A stretch of DNA of 64,000 nt from Halodesulfovibrio marinisediminis DSM 17456 (GTDB taxonomy: Bacteria; Desulfobacterota; Desulfovibrionia; Desulfovibrionales; Desulfovibrionaceae): the NCBI RefSeq assembly GCF_900129975.1, contig NZ_FSRG01000003.1:186001-250000 (forward strand), read 5' to 3'. Below are positions 41,840-52,196 of the stretch, piece by piece. Under the pieces are notes generated by a model, which saw nothing but the letters and a program-made list of their open reading frames with translations, had not been told where the DNA came from and searched no databases. Every line of letters starts with the position of its first letter. Position 1 is the stretch's first letter. The translations under genes were made by a program, and so were the position numbers.

Positions 41840-42627
41840 TGGAAGCGAACAACAACGACGCATTGGTTATCGGCGGAGTCAGCCTGACCAGCAGACTTTT
41901 TACCGGAACCGGTAAATATGGCTCAGATACTATCATTCCCGATGTATGTGCATCGTCCGGGTCTCAGGTTATCACTGTTGCGTTACGACGAGTCGACACA
42001 AACGCTGCTACTGGTAATGTAATGCAGCACATTCCCAAGCACATGCAGTTGTTGCCAAATACGTCCGGTGCGCGCAATGCCGACGAAGCAGTGCGAATTG
42101 CTCGTTTGGCGCGCGCGGCCGGATGTGGTGACTGGATTAAAATCGAAGTCATTTCTGACAACAAGTACTTGTTGCCGGACGGTTATGAAACCGCAAAGGC
42201 TACAGAGATTCTTGCAAAAGAAGGGTTTGTTGTTCTGCCGTATGTGAATGCGGATTTGTATGTAGCGCGCGATCTGGTGAATGCCGGAGCGGCGGCGGTG
42301 ATGCCGCTTGGTGCTCCTATCGGCAGTAACCGCGGGCTTAAGACAAAAGAAATGGTTCGTATTCTGATTGATGAAATTTCTTTACCGATTATTGTTGATG
42401 CAGGAATCGGCGCTCCGTCACAGGCGTGTGAAGCTATGGAAATGGGTGCAGCAGCGTGTCTGGTGAACACAGCCATTGCAGCTTCCGGTGATCCTGTGGC
42501 AATGGGACGGGCGTTTGGTGAAGCTGTCCGTGCTGGTCGAGCTGCGTACTTGGCGCAGACCGCAGTAGTATCAACCGGCGTAGCCGATGCCTCATCTCCA
42601 TTGACCGGCTTTTTAGGCGGTATGTAA
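41839..42627 (+). CDS. thiG: ThiG thiazole synthase
   Basis: A 262-residue TIM-barrel enzyme that forms thiazole phosphate from DXP, ThiS-thiocarboxylate and dehydroglycine. Seen: [12 protein letters not shown] (about 16-27), TVALRRVD with catalytic Lys/Arg region (about 48-55), [14 protein letters not shown] and the phosphate-binding [20 protein letters not shown] region (abridged to [11 protein letters not shown]). The start overlaps the thiS stop. It forms a complex with ThiH, encoded next. Confidence 0.97.
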   Translation: MEANNNDALVIGGVSLTSRLFTGTGKYGSDTIIPDVCASSGSQVITVALRRVDTNAATGNVMQHIPKHMQLLPNTSGARNADEAVRIARLARAAGCGDWIKIEVISDNKYLLPDGYETAKATEILAKEGFVVLPYVNADLYVARDLVNAGAAAVMPLGAPIGSNRGLKTKEMVRILIDEISLPIIVDAGIGAPSQACEAMEMGAAACLVNTAIAASGDPVAMGRAFGEAVRAGRAAYLAQTAVVSTGVADASSPLTGFLGGM

Positions 42628-42628
42628 T

Positions 42629-43735
42629 ATGGGATTTTCTGATCTTCTTTCACAGTACGATTCGCTGGATATGGCAGCGTATCTCGCAGCAGTTACACCT
42701 GCTGATGTGGAGCGGGTGCTGGCGAAGCACTCTATAACTCCGCTAGACTATCTGGCTCTCCTCTCGCCGGCAGCAGAGGAAATGCTTGAAGCAATGGCGC
42801 AGAAAGCGCATGGAATTACCATGCGTCATTTCGGAAAGACGATTCAGCTTTTTACCCCATTGTACCTTGCGAACTACTGTACTAACCAGTGTGTGTACTG
42901 TGGTTTTAATACTGCGAACCGCATTTCTCGTACGCAGCTTACCGAAGAGGAATTACGCAGGGAAGCCGAAGCCATTGCGGCAACAGGATTAAAGCACCTT
43001 CTTATTCTTACTGGTGATGCTCCAGCCAAATCTACTGTTGAGTATATTGGTAACTGTTCGAAGATATTGAGTGAATACTTCTCCTCTGTCAGCATTGAAG
43101 TATATGCAATGACACAGGAAGAGTATGCTTACCTTATTGAACGGGGCGTAGACGGCCTGACTATTTATCAGGAAACATATAATGAACCGTTGTACATGGA
43201 TTTGCATCCAAGAGGTCCTAAACGCGATTATCATTTTAGACTGGATGCCCCTGAGCGTGGTTGTAAGGCTGGAATGCGCACTGTGAACGTAGGGGCACTG
43301 CTCGGGCTTGAGTCCGTATGGCAGCGCGATGCCTTCTTTACCGGATTGCATGCAGATTATTTGCAGCGCAAATATCCTGCAACGAACATTGCTATTTCGC
43401 CGCCACGGATGCGTCCGCATGTGGGGGCATATGAGCCGGCATCTATCGTGACAGATAAAAACTTGGTTCAGCTTGTTCTCGCTCAGCGTATTTTCTTACA
43501 TAACGTAGGGATCACGGTGTCTACTCGAGAGTCTGCTGAACTGCGTGATAATATGATTCCGCTGGGTGTAACTAAGATGTCTGCCGGAGTGACCACCGCT
43601 GTGGGTGGACATACTGCAGAAGATGACAGTACTGCGCAGTTTGATATTTCAGACCCTCGTAGTGTTGAGGAAATGTGCAAGGCAATTGAAGCAAAAGGAT
43701 TCCAGCCGGTATTTAAAGACTGGGAACCTTTTTAA
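42629..43735 (+). CDS. thiH: ThiH tyrosine lyase
   Basis: A 368-residue radical SAM enzyme that splits tyrosine to dehydroglycine and p-cresol, supplying the C-N unit of thiazole under anaerobic conditions. The cluster motif C-xxx-C-xx-C is in YCTNQCVYCGF (about 88-98). The MSAGVTTAVGGH segment near the C-terminus is typical of the BATS-like domain. It follows thiG by one base. The presence of ThiH rather than the oxygen-dependent ThiO fits an anaerobe. Confidence 0.97.
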   Translation: MGFSDLLSQYDSLDMAAYLAAVTPADVERVLAKHSITPLDYLALLSPAAEEMLEAMAQKAHGITMRHFGKTIQLFTPLYLANYCTNQCVYCGFNTANRISRTQLTEEELRREAEAIAATGLKHLLILTGDAPAKSTVEYIGNCSKILSEYFSSVSIEVYAMTQEEYAYLIERGVDGLTIYQETYNEPLYMDLHPRGPKRDYHFRLDAPERGCKAGMRTVNVGALLGLESVWQRDAFFTGLHADYLQRKYPATNIAISPPRMRPHVGAYEPASIVTDKNLVQLVLAQRIFLHNVGITVSTRESAELRDNMIPLGVTKMSAGVTTAVGGHTAEDDSTAQFDISDPRSVEEMCKAIEAKGFQPVFKDWEPF

Positions 43736-43753
43736 TCCATGCAGGATACCGTT

Positions 43754-44365
43754 ATGACCACTTTTTCATCGCTACAGGAAGGTTTGTCCCGCTATCTTAC
43801 TCCAGATCAGTTGGAGAAGCTTGCGTCTGTCACTGTAGGCATTGCCGGTTGCGGCGGACTTGGGTCTAACTGTGCATTTATGCTGGCTCGGAGTGGTGTC
43901 CGTAACTTTGTTATTGTGGATTATGATGTTGTGGACACTTCTAACTTGAACCGGCAGTTCTTTTTTGCAGATCAGGTCGGCATGACAAAGGTAGAGGTGG
44001 GCAGAACGAACCTGCTTCGCATAGACAGCACCTTGAACATTACGGTACACAACTGTCAGATAACACCAACCACTGCGCCGCAATACTTTGCAGGCTGCGA
44101 TATAATTGTCGAAGCATTAGACAGCATTGACGGTAAGAAGATGATGGCTGCATTGTACTTGTCCGATCCACGCTTGTTTGTTTCCGCTTCCGGAATGGCA
44201 GGGTGGGGTGAACCGTACATGCAGAAACGAAAAATCCGTGACGATGCCGTTCTGGTTGGTGATTTTACAACTGATATTGCCGATCATCCGCCTATGGCAC
44301 CTAAAGTGCTTATGGCTGCCGCTATGCAGGCAGATGTGGTGCTAACGCATATTCTGGGGAAGTAG
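43754..44365 (+). CDS. thiF: ThiF-type ThiS adenylyltransferase
   Basis: About 203 residues. It is an E1-like enzyme that adenylates the C-terminus of ThiS. The ATP motif GIAGCGGLGSN (about 29-39), VDYDVVDTSNLNRQFF (about 57-72) and VEALDSIDGKK are present. It is shorter than Escherichia coli ThiF and has no C-terminal zinc CxxC pair, as in the short ThiF form paired with ThiH in anaerobes. Two starts are possible; the ATG at 43754 has AGGA at good spacing, while the ATG at 43739 (five residues longer) has a more distant GGGA. Confidence 0.93.
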   Translation: MTTFSSLQEGLSRYLTPDQLEKLASVTVGIAGCGGLGSNCAFMLARSGVRNFVIVDYDVVDTSNLNRQFFFADQVGMTKVEVGRTNLLRIDSTLNITVHNCQITPTTAPQYFAGCDIIVEALDSIDGKKMMAALYLSDPRLFVSASGMAGWGEPYMQKRKIRDDAVLVGDFTTDIADHPPMAPKVLMAAAMQADVVLTHILGK

Positions 44366-44366
44366 T

Positions 44367-45002
44367 ATGAACTTTCAAGAAATCTTAGATACCGATATCT
44401 ACGCGCTCACAGACGAAGGTCTGTCGAAAGGCCGTTCTAATGTTGAAGTAGTTGACGCCATGCTTAAGGCAGGTATTAAAGTGCTTCAGTATAGAGAAAA
44501 AGATAAAAAGTCCGGTGAAATGCTGGAAGAATGTTTGCAGATTCGCGCTATGACAAAACAGGCTGGCTGTAAATTCATTGTGAACGATCACGTGGACATT
44601 GCCATGCTTTGTGATGCAGATGGCGTGCATGTAGGGCAGCAGGATATTCCTGTACCGCAGGTGCGTCAGCTTGTCGGTGCTGATAAGATCATTGGCCTTT
44701 CCACTCACTCTCCTGAAGAGTGTAAGCGAGCAATCGAGCTTGGTGCGGATTACATCGGTGTCGGGCCTATCTTTGCGACTCAGACTAAAAAAGATGTCTG
44801 TGCTCCTGTTGGCTACGAATATCTTGAGTACGTTACTCAGAACCATAACATCCCGCATGTAGCCATCGGTGGAATTAAGCTGCATAATATTCAGGATGTT
44901 GCAAATCATGGTGCCCGTTGTTGCGCAATTGTTTCCGAAATTGTTGGTGCAGACAATATTACTGAAACTGTACTTGCATTACGTAAGGCAATGGTCAAAT
45001 AG
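44367..45002 (+). CDS. thiE: ThiE thiamin-phosphate synthase
   Basis: A 211-residue TIM-barrel enzyme that couples HMP-pyrophosphate and thiazole phosphate. Motifs: LQYREKDK (about 33-40), FIVNDHVDIAMLCDADGVHVGQQD (abridged: VNDHVDIA and GVHVGQQD), GLSTHS (about 112-117), YIGVGPIFATQTK and AIGGI (about 166-170). It starts one base after thiF and closes the thiSGHFE operon. thiC and thiD are not in the window. Confidence 0.97.
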   Translation: MNFQEILDTDIYALTDEGLSKGRSNVEVVDAMLKAGIKVLQYREKDKKSGEMLEECLQIRAMTKQAGCKFIVNDHVDIAMLCDADGVHVGQQDIPVPQVRQLVGADKIIGLSTHSPEECKRAIELGADYIGVGPIFATQTKKDVCAPVGYEYLEYVTQNHNIPHVAIGGIKLHNIQDVANHGARCCAIVSEIVGADNITETVLALRKAMVK

Positions 45003-45035
45003 CAGTTATCTGTTTAAGCCAATAGAATGCAATAG

Positions 45036-45068
45036 AGCTGTCCTTCGAAAGAAGGACAGCTTTTTTTG
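45036..45068 (+). terminator. Terminator of the thi operon
   Basis: An 11-bp perfect stem (45036-45046 with 45051-45061), GAAA-type loop, seven T. Confidence 0.95.
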
Positions 45069-45227
45069 TACGCAACGATAACTTGGTGAATAGAAGGAAG
45101 TTCCCTACAGGCGGAGTTTAAATAAAAAATAACAGTATAATAGTAAGTTAATCCTGTTATTGCAGCTTTTTTTTAGGTAATTACTGAGTATTCTCTTGTA
45201 CTGTTCGTCAGATTTGAAGGAGCACAT

Positions 45228-46226
45228 ATGTGGCGTAAGGTTTTCTTCCTGATTCTGATCCTCATCCTTATTGGTGTTGATGTTGCGCACAGTGAAAAGG
45301 TCTTTGTTGCCAAGGCGGCAAAACGGTATGTGCATATGACAGGATTTACCCGTCCGCGCACTGTTATAACCATTTCAAGTGAAGAGAATGCACGGTGTAT
45401 TGCTGTGTACGCCGATGTTGGGGATGCTATTAAACCTGATGGTCTATTCGCGCGTCTTGATCCCACCTTTATTGATCTCGATATTCGCCGCAATCTTGAT
45501 AAGCAGCAGGCAATTGATAGTGACGTTACCTTTTACTCAAAAGAGGCTGAAAGGTATCGGACGCTTATTGAAAAAAAACATGCTGCACAGACTACTCTTG
45601 ATGCTCTTGTGCGTGATCTTCAGACGGCACGTGAAGATTCTGATGCATTGAAAGTTGAGGAGTTGATTTTACGCGAGCATAAAAATCGTCATTCCATTCT
45701 GGCTCCTGCCGGATGGAAGGTTATCGAACGATATATTGAACCGGGTGAGCTCGTCCGCAACGGTGATGAACTAGCAAAAATCGGCAATTTTAATGTGTTG
45801 ATTGTTCCAATGGCTCTTACTCCTTCAGAGCTGATTACATTACAGAAAATGGAAAAAATAGAGTTAGAGTTACCAGAACTTAATAAGAAGGTTGCAGCGC
45901 GTATTGAGAATGTTTCTCCTGACTTTGATCCGGCTATGCGAAAAATTCAGGTGGATCTTGCTATTGACAAGTTTCCTATAGAGAAACGTGGGGGAATTCG
46001 TGCGAATTTGTATCTTCCAATGGAAGAGACAAAGGGTGCGGTGATTGTTCCGGATAGTGCTTTAGTGCGCGGATATGAGGAGGCATTTCTCATTCGTGAT
46101 ACAGGTGAAGAAGTTCCTGTCATAGTAATGGGGGATGGCGATAGACATGGCACAAAGCGCGTGCGTTCCAAAGAAATTTCAGCTGGTGATCGTTTCTTAT
46201 CCGATCCACCACAGACTGTGTTCTAG
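45228..46226 (+). CDS. RND efflux periplasmic adaptor (membrane fusion protein)
   Basis: A 332-residue HlyD/AcrA-type adaptor with a signal peptide (MWRKVFFLILILILIGV, cleavage near AHS). The barrel-sandwich halves (VGDAIKPDGLFARLD near 65-79 and IEPGELVRNGDELAKIG near 170-186) flank a short helical hairpin, with a beta-barrel and membrane-proximal domain after. It links the RND pump encoded 9 bases downstream to an outer-membrane channel, whose gene is not here. AAGGAG precedes the ATG. Confidence 0.92.
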   Translation: MWRKVFFLILILILIGVDVAHSEKVFVAKAAKRYVHMTGFTRPRTVITISSEENARCIAVYADVGDAIKPDGLFARLDPTFIDLDIRRNLDKQQAIDSDVTFYSKEAERYRTLIEKKHAAQTTLDALVRDLQTAREDSDALKVEELILREHKNRHSILAPAGWKVIERYIEPGELVRNGDELAKIGNFNVLIVPMALTPSELITLQKMEKIELELPELNKKVAARIENVSPDFDPAMRKIQVDLAIDKFPIEKRGGIRANLYLPMEETKGAVIVPDSALVRGYEEAFLIRDTGEEVPVIVMGDGDRHGTKRVRSKEISAGDRFLSDPPQTVF

Positions 46227-46235
46227 GTAGATGCC

Positions 46236-49200
46236 ATGCGCCCTGTAATTGCTTTTACTCTTAAGCATAAGGTTCTTGTTAATCTTGCCTTTTTGGTGCT
46301 TATGATTCTCGGAGTCATAAGTATTCTTACTATTCCTGTAGACAGGATGCCGTATGTAAGGATGGGCAAGGTGCACATAAGCGCTTTTCTTCCGGGAGCA
46401 TCGCCGTCTGATGTAGAATCTTTGGTGACCAAAGAGATTGAAGAGGCTTTGGAGAGTCTGGAACAGGTTGAGTATATCCGGTCACGCTCGTATCGGGAAC
46501 GAAGTTCTATTCTGGTGAAATTCGTTGACGATTCTGATTATCAAAAATTGTATGACGAGTTGCGGTTCAAAGTGCTTTCTATTCAAAATGACCTGCCCGA
46601 AGACATGGACCCGCCCAAATTTACCGAAATTGCCATTGATGAGTGGCTGCCTGCCTTGAACGTGATTCTTGTTGGCGACAGATCAAACAGAGCTTTGAGC
46701 CTTATTGCGGAAGAGCTTAAAAACGAGTTTGTCCGTATTCCCGGTGTTAAAGAAGTTCGCCTGAACGGGGAGTATTCCCGAGAGTATCATGTTGATCTTT
46801 CACCAGAAAAAATGAACCGGTATATGATTACGCTGGAAGAAGTGCGCAAAGCATTGCTTGATGCAAACGTATCTATTCCAGCGGGTGATTTTGATACGGG
46901 AAAATCTGAGTACATAGTGGTGGTTGATGAGCGTTTCCGTACGCAGAAAGACATTGAACACGTCATCTTGCGTCGCGACAACGAAGGGTCTTTTGTCCGT
47001 GTGGGTGATATTATGACAAAGGCTGAATACAGCTATCGCGACCCACATGTTATTACCTCCGTAAATGGTAAAGACTGCCTCACCGTTGCTATTATGAAAC
47101 AGAGCACAGGGAATGCTATTGCCATCTGCGATGCTGTAGAAGAGATCGTTGAAAAACATAAAGAACGTCTGGCAGTAAATAAAGTTCAGCCTGTCATTAC
47201 ACAGGATCAGCGCATATATATTGATGAATCCATGAATGTTATGGGGTCGAACCTGCTTGTGGGTATCACTCTTGTGATGATTATCATCTGGGTTGTGATG
47301 GGGCTGCGTAATGCCCTTATTACAACTGTGGGTATCCCATTTTCATTCCTAGTTACGATGATCTTCATGAAGGTTTCGGGTAACTCGTTGAATGAGATTA
47401 CGCTTTTTGCGTTTGTACTTGTGGCAGGTATTATTGTTGATGACGCTATTGTGGTGATTGAAAATATTTACAGGCGCATCCAGATTGGCGAACCGCTTAA
47501 GGAGGCGGTTGTTGATGGGGCAGCTGAAGTGGCTGTACCGGTTATTTCAGCAACATCGACCACGGTTGCGGCATTTTTGCCTATGCTTATTATGTCCGGT
47601 TCTACAGGCGAATTTTTTGCGCAGATTCCTATAGCTGTGAGCTTTGCCATTGCCGCATCACTTATTGAGTGCCTGCTTATTTTGCCGTCGCACTTTTATG
47701 ATTGGCCTGGTGCAAAGCAGTTTGCTCATGGGTATACCCCACCACCTGATCAAGCTTTTATGGTCAAGTTTAAGGATTGGGCTGTTTTTATTCTGCGTAT
47801 TTTTATGAGAAACCGTGCGAAGAGCCTCGGCGTTGTTTTGGTGGCTTTTCTTGGGGCGCTGTTCATTCTCGGAGTGTCTATTTCTGGTACGCTTCCGCTT
47901 CTTCGTATTAAGTTTTTTCCAGATAACTACAATATATTCTATGTGAATGTAGAAGCTCCTGCAGGGACATCTCTTCAGGAAGTTTCACGTAAGTTAAAAG
48001 AGATGACGGTAGCGATTGATTCCAAGGGGAAAAATGTTGTTCGGGCTGCCACAGCATTTGCTGGTTTTTATGTGAATGAAGACTACGAGCAGGTTTACGG
48101 TTCAAATTACGGAACAATTAACGTTGAATTGCCTGAGATTAACTCTCGTATATTTGCCGACTATCCGACTAATGATCCGATTGCGCACTTGGATACCATG
48201 CGCAAAGAGTTAACTGCGTATGCGAAGAAACGCTGGGGTGAACGCTGGGTAGTTCGGGTTCGTGCAGAATCTGATGGGCCTCCTACAGGGAAAGATTTGA
48301 CGATCCGCATCATGGGGGTAGATACAGCGAAGGTTGAGTCGTTGAGCCGTGATATTTGGAACTATCTGAAAACGAGTAAAGAATTTTCAGAGTACTTGGT
48401 GGATTTGCGGCCGGATACAGGCTACGCGAATAGAATTGTCCGCTTTGTTCCAGATGAAATGCGCGTTTCACAATATGAACTTACACCACGCCATGTAGCA
48501 AGAATGGCTGGTTCTATTCTGGATGGTTCCCTTGTGGGTGAGTTCAGAGCAGATGATGAAGATATTGATTTGAGAATGCGTGTAGATGAGCGTTTCTTGC
48601 AAGCCCCTGAGGATGCATTGAATATACCGGTTATTGAAGAGGGAATGGGGCCCATACGCCTTGGAGATATCGTAAAAATACAAACGTATACAGAGCCGGG
48701 ACAGTTCAATAGATTTCAGGGAGAACGGGCGATTACACTTTCTGCTAACTTGAGATCAGATTCACCATATTCACCGCCGTATATAGTGAAGAAGGTCGTA
48801 AAATATTACTCAACGATTCGTGCCAAGTACCCCGGTGCGACACTTAACTTTGCGGGTGAGTATGAATCAACGCAGAAGTCATATTCATCACTTATGTTTG
48901 CGTTTTTGATTGCGCTGCTGATTATCTACATGATTCTGGCAACACAGTTTAATTCGTATGTGCAGCCGTTCATTATTCTTTCTGCTGTGGTCTTTGCGCT
49001 TATTGGTGTTGTGTACGGCGTATTTTTTACCCGGACGCTTTTTACGATTAACAGTTTCATTGCAACAATCGGTGTGACTGGTGTTGTTGTTAACGACTCT
49101 CTTGTTCTTATCGCCTTCCTTAATAATTTGCACAAGAAAGGAATGCATAGGGATGAGGCCGTGTATGAGGGCGTACGGATACGTTTGCGTCCTATTCTGC

Positions 49201-49391
49201 TCACAACGCTTACAACAACTCTGGGGTTGTTACCTATGGCTATAGGTATTCCGTATTACTCCATCAACTGGGGAACAATGGCTGCAACCTTTGTAACTGG
49301 TTTGTGCACTGCTACATTGCTTACGCTCTTTATCGTCCCTGTTCTGTGGCATATTTTTATGGGTTTACAGGAGCGTATGGCAAGACCATAA
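46236..49391 (+). CDS. RND-type inner-membrane efflux pump (AcrB-like)
   Basis: A 1051-residue resistance-nodulation-division transporter with twelve predicted membrane helices and two large periplasmic loops. It has PGASPSDVESLVTKEIEEAL (about 49-68), the helix-4 proton relay GIIVDDAIVVIENIYR (about 397-412, Asp-Asp) and the helix-10/11 VTGVVVNDSLVLIAFLNNL region (abridged). Export of hydrophobic compounds by proton antiport is expected; substrate unknown. It is co-transcribed with the adaptor. The gene converges with the frameshifted oxidoreductase and no terminator separates the two. Confidence 0.94.
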   Translation: MRPVIAFTLKHKVLVNLAFLVLMILGVISILTIPVDRMPYVRMGKVHISAFLPGASPSDVESLVTKEIEEALESLEQVEYIRSRSYRERSSILVKFVDDSDYQKLYDELRFKVLSIQNDLPEDMDPPKFTEIAIDEWLPALNVILVGDRSNRALSLIAEELKNEFVRIPGVKEVRLNGEYSREYHVDLSPEKMNRYMITLEEVRKALLDANVSIPAGDFDTGKSEYIVVVDERFRTQKDIEHVILRRDNEGSFVRVGDIMTKAEYSYRDPHVITSVNGKDCLTVAIMKQSTGNAIAICDAVEEIVEKHKERLAVNKVQPVITQDQRIYIDESMNVMGSNLLVGITLVMIIIWVVMGLRNALITTVGIPFSFLVTMIFMKVSGNSLNEITLFAFVLVAGIIVDDAIVVIENIYRRIQIGEPLKEAVVDGAAEVAVPVISATSTTVAAFLPMLIMSGSTGEFFAQIPIAVSFAIAASLIECLLILPSHFYDWPGAKQFAHGYTPPPDQAFMVKFKDWAVFILRIFMRNRAKSLGVVLVAFLGALFILGVSISGTLPLLRIKFFPDNYNIFYVNVEAPAGTSLQEVSRKLKEMTVAIDSKGKNVVRAATAFAGFYVNEDYEQVYGSNYGTINVELPEINSRIFADYPTNDPIAHLDTMRKELTAYAKKRWGERWVVRVRAESDGPPTGKDLTIRIMGVDTAKVESLSRDIWNYLKTSKEFSEYLVDLRPDTGYANRIVRFVPDEMRVSQYELTPRHVARMAGSILDGSLVGEFRADDEDIDLRMRVDERFLQAPEDALNIPVIEEGMGPIRLGDIVKIQTYTEPGQFNRFQGERAITLSANLRSDSPYSPPYIVKKVVKYYSTIRAKYPGATLNFAGEYESTQKSYSSLMFAFLIALLIIYMILATQFNSYVQPFIILSAVVFALIGVVYGVFFTRTLFTINSFIATIGVTGVVVNDSLVLIAFLNNLHKKGMHRDEAVYEGVRIRLRPILLTTLTTTLGLLPMAIGIPYYSINWGTMAATFVTGLCTATLLTLFIVPVLWHIFMGLQERMARP

Positions 49392-49393
49392 GG

Positions 49394-50405
49394 TTATGGG
49401 GAAACGATTATTGCCTGTTTTCCTACCATGGTTCCAGATTCCTGCCGAATATGCGCTTTCTGAATATTTTTTACAGTCAGACCATAGAGTGTTGCTGTCA
49501 GAGGTGATCGAATTTTCATAGAGTCGATTAGCTGTGAGATTTTGGTTAGGGTAAATCCCTGCATATCAAGATCGGCTGTATCGTACATGGTACGCACCAT
49601 GGCAAATTCCCAGCAGATGCGGACGGACTTTGTTTTAAACAGGCGGATGTCCAACGGGGCGATAGGATCATCAATGAGTACAACAGCACATTGAGGCTCA
49701 ATCAATTCAGCCATTGCATCCCAGTGCTTGCTAAGATGGGTAGTGCATAAAATAGAATGTACCCAGGAATCCAAGGGTACGGACTTGCTTAATAATATCT
49801 TCATGATGGTTGATTACGTGGTCTGCGCCCATATCTTTACACCAATCTACAGTCTCTTCACGTGAGGCTGTCGCGATGACAGTCAACCCAGCCCATTTTG
49901 CAAGTTGTATAGCCATTGATCCAACCCCACCGGCACCGCCGATTATGAGAATGGTTTTACCAACGTTTGCATCTCCTGCGGCAATATATCCCAGGCGGGT
50001 GAATAGAGCGTCGTACGCTGTAAATGTGACAACAGGGAGTGCGGCAGCTTCTGCATCTGAACAGCGCAGCGGTGTAAGTGCTACTGTGCGTACATCTGCA
50101 AGTTGATACTGGGCAAAGGAACCGGGGTATTTTGTCTGTCCCATAAAGTAGACGTTGTCTCCTTTTTGAACCTTTGTCACTTCATTACCAACATCAACGA
50201 CTATGCCGCTTGTGTCGTGCCCCAGAACAACCTGTTCAGAGCTTGGGGTGCGCATCCGAATCTTGGTGTCAACAGGGTTGATGGAGGTGGCTAATACCTT
50301 TACCAGGATTTCTTGTCCCTTCGGGGTGGGAATTGTTCCCAGTTTTTCTGTAAAAGTGGATGCATCGTGGGCATTTCCGCCGCCGCGTGCTAAAATTTGA
50401 AGCAT
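49394..50405 (-). pseudogene. MDR-family quinone oxidoreductase / zinc-type alcohol dehydrogenase, frameshifted
   Basis: Two overlapping frames together encode one medium-chain dehydrogenase/reductase. The first part (50405 to about 49765) has the N-terminal fold, GHDTSGIV, and the nucleotide motif IGGAGGVGSMAIQ. The frame then shifts, and the family sequence continues as VHSILCTTHLSKHWDAMAEL to 49394. The break lies near 49765, where removing one G from a GGG on the minus strand would restore the frame. The intact protein would be about 336 residues and NAD(P)H-dependent. It is either a recent pseudogene, a sequencing error or a rare programmed shift. Confidence 0.8.
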
Positions 50406-50604
50406 GAGTACACCGCCTGTTGCAAGGTTTGGTGTATATTCTAGCAATAAAATATTAAGCTATTCCAGTGTGAACTTGAAAGAATACAACATCTAGTCAT
50501 ACTCAGATTTATGGGCAGTATGGTGAATGGGTTTGCACCTAGCTGGAATGTTGTGGCGGTGTCGCATTGATTAAAGAGCAGGTAGGGCGATACGTTGATA
50601 ATAA

Positions 50605-50640
50605 AAAAGGGATGCACACGAAATGTGCATCCCTTTTTTT
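50605..50640 (-). terminator. Terminator after the glycosyltransferase gene
   Basis: A 10-bp stem (50609-50618 with 50624-50633) with A and T runs on both sides. Confidence 0.92.
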
Positions 50641-50661
50641 GTGTATCTGATCGGAGCAGAG

Positions 50662-51615
50662 TTATTCTGCTGGGAACTGAGTTCCGAGCTGAGTTGCAAG
50701 TATTGCTTTTGCAGATTCGCATACAACGCTGCAAGCGTAGCCGCGTTTATCTTTGGAGCCGACGCCCGGAATGAGGTACGCTGCGTAGCGGATGGAGAAC
50801 ACGATCATGTCCATGCCACCGAAGAAGAGTGCGGTGAGTGGGCAGTAGTGTTTCCAGAAGTACATCTGTTCGCTACGGGTGCGTGCTTTAACTACTTTAG
50901 AACCGTTAAGTGCGTAGTCTGTACATTCGTCCTGCAGTGAGAATTTGTCGAGAACACGTGCAGTAGCTTGTGGTACCAAGTAGATTTTGTATGAAGGGTT
51001 TAAGGACTTAACAATACGACGACAGAAATCAGCATCTGCAAGACCAGCGTAAAAACGTTCATCAAGCTGGCCGAGTTTTGCGATAACGTCTCTGCGAACA
51101 GCCGTAAAGGTGAAAGGAACAAAGTTCACCGGCATTGGCTGATCTGCATTACGGGTTTTAGAGCATGTGCAACCGAACATGCGCTTAAAGTTAGCAACAA
51201 GACCTGGAAGACGATCTGCAGTCTTAAGGCCGAGATTATCTGAACCAATAATTTTACCACCTGCTACAGCGCAGGAAGCGTTAGTGGCAAACTGATCCAT
51301 CAGGCGGCGTACAGAACCGGCAAGAACTTCAACACGAGGATCTACAAATACAATAAGGTCGCCGGTTGCGCGTTTGATACCCTGGTTAGCCGCAGCGGCA
51401 TAGCCTTTGTCGTCAGAGTTTTGGATAAGCTCAATCTCTGGAAGAGCGGTTTTTGCAATAGTTCCGCAATCGTCAGAAGAAGCGTTGTCTACAACGATAA
51501 CTTCTGCTTCAAATTTAGATGCGGTTTGGTTTTCGATAGTCTGTTTGATTGAATCGAGACAACGCCCGATGAATTTGCTTGTGTTATTTGTTACAATAAC
51601 AAAAGAAAGTTTCAT
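50662..51615 (-). CDS. Family 2 glycosyltransferase
   Basis: A 317-residue GT-A glycosyltransferase. It has SFVIVTNNTSKFIGRCLDSI (start, 4-23; abridged as SFVIVTNNTSKFIGR), VIVVDNASSDD (about 39-49) for nucleotide-sugar binding, LIVFVDPRVEV (DxD equivalent DPR, near 87-97) and an acceptor-side motif FYAGLADADFCRRI (about 190-203). A C-terminal hydrophobic segment could associate with membranes. It resembles rhamnosyltransferase-like enzymes for cell-surface polysaccharides. It follows the HD gene by 17 bases on the same strand. Confidence 0.9.
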   Translation of the reverse strand: MKLSFVIVTNNTSKFIGRCLDSIKQTIENQTASKFEAEVIVVDNASSDDCGTIAKTALPEIELIQNSDDKGYAAAANQGIKRATGDLIVFVDPRVEVLAGSVRRLMDQFATNASCAVAGGKIIGSDNLGLKTADRLPGLVANFKRMFGCTCSKTRNADQPMPVNFVPFTFTAVRRDVIAKLGQLDERFYAGLADADFCRRIVKSLNPSYKIYLVPQATARVLDKFSLQDECTDYALNGSKVVKARTRSEQMYFWKHYCPLTALFFGGMDMIVFSIRYAAYLIPGVGSKDKRGYACSVVCESAKAILATQLGTQFPAE

Positions 51616-51632
51616 GATTATGAATCCTTATG

Positions 51633-52196
51633 CTATGTACGTTTAACTAACCCTACGGAGTCAGCTATGGGAGTTATGGATTCAATGGCCAGTTGGAAAA
51701 ACTGTCCTAAATCCAAGTCCAGTTTCTCGCACTCTCGAATTCGGTCACGACTTACAGACGCAGCAAATGCTTTGTCTTTCATTTTCTTTTTTAAGCTTTT
51801 AGGTGTCATGCCTTCCATGCCGTTAGGTCGAACAAGCGCATTCGTGGCAATAAGGCCGGTAACAGTTTCTGCACAACGGAGTGCAATATCGAGTTTTGTG
51901 GTGGGGTCGTGATTCGTGTATTCCGAATTGTGAGCGAGTATAGCATTCAGTGCTATTTCTGGAAGCTTTCCTTTGAGTAGTTCAACAGATTGTTTTCCAT
52001 GTTCTTCAGGAGCTTCCTTTGTTGTCGGAAAATCAAGATCGTGCAACAAACCGGTTATGGACCAGAGCGTTTCGTCTTCACCAAAGTGCTTTGCAAGACC
52101 AGTCATAACTGCTTCAGTTTGCATGGCATGGTGGATGAGATGTGGCTCAGGTTTTTGTGAATCCAGCAGTTGAAAAGCGCTTTCACGATCAATCAT
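51633..52196 (-). CDS. HD-domain phosphohydrolase (HDIG type)
   Basis: A 187-residue HD-superfamily protein. Metal ligands are suggested by LIHHAMQTEAVM (about 21-32), GLLHDLDFPTT (HD, about 49-59), EHGKQSVELL (about 64-73) and ALRCAETVTGLI. It probably hydrolyses a phosphate ester or nucleotide. AGGAGA precedes the ATG at 52196, excluding the longer frame. It is the first gene of a two-gene operon with the glycosyltransferase. Confidence 0.87.
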   Translation of the reverse strand: MIDRESAFQLLDSQKPEPHLIHHAMQTEAVMTGLAKHFGEDETLWSITGLLHDLDFPTTKEAPEEHGKQSVELLKGKLPEIALNAILAHNSEYTNHDPTTKLDIALRCAETVTGLIATNALVRPNGMEGMTPKSLKKKMKDKAFAASVSRDRIRECEKLDLDLGQFFQLAIESITPIADSVGLVKRT

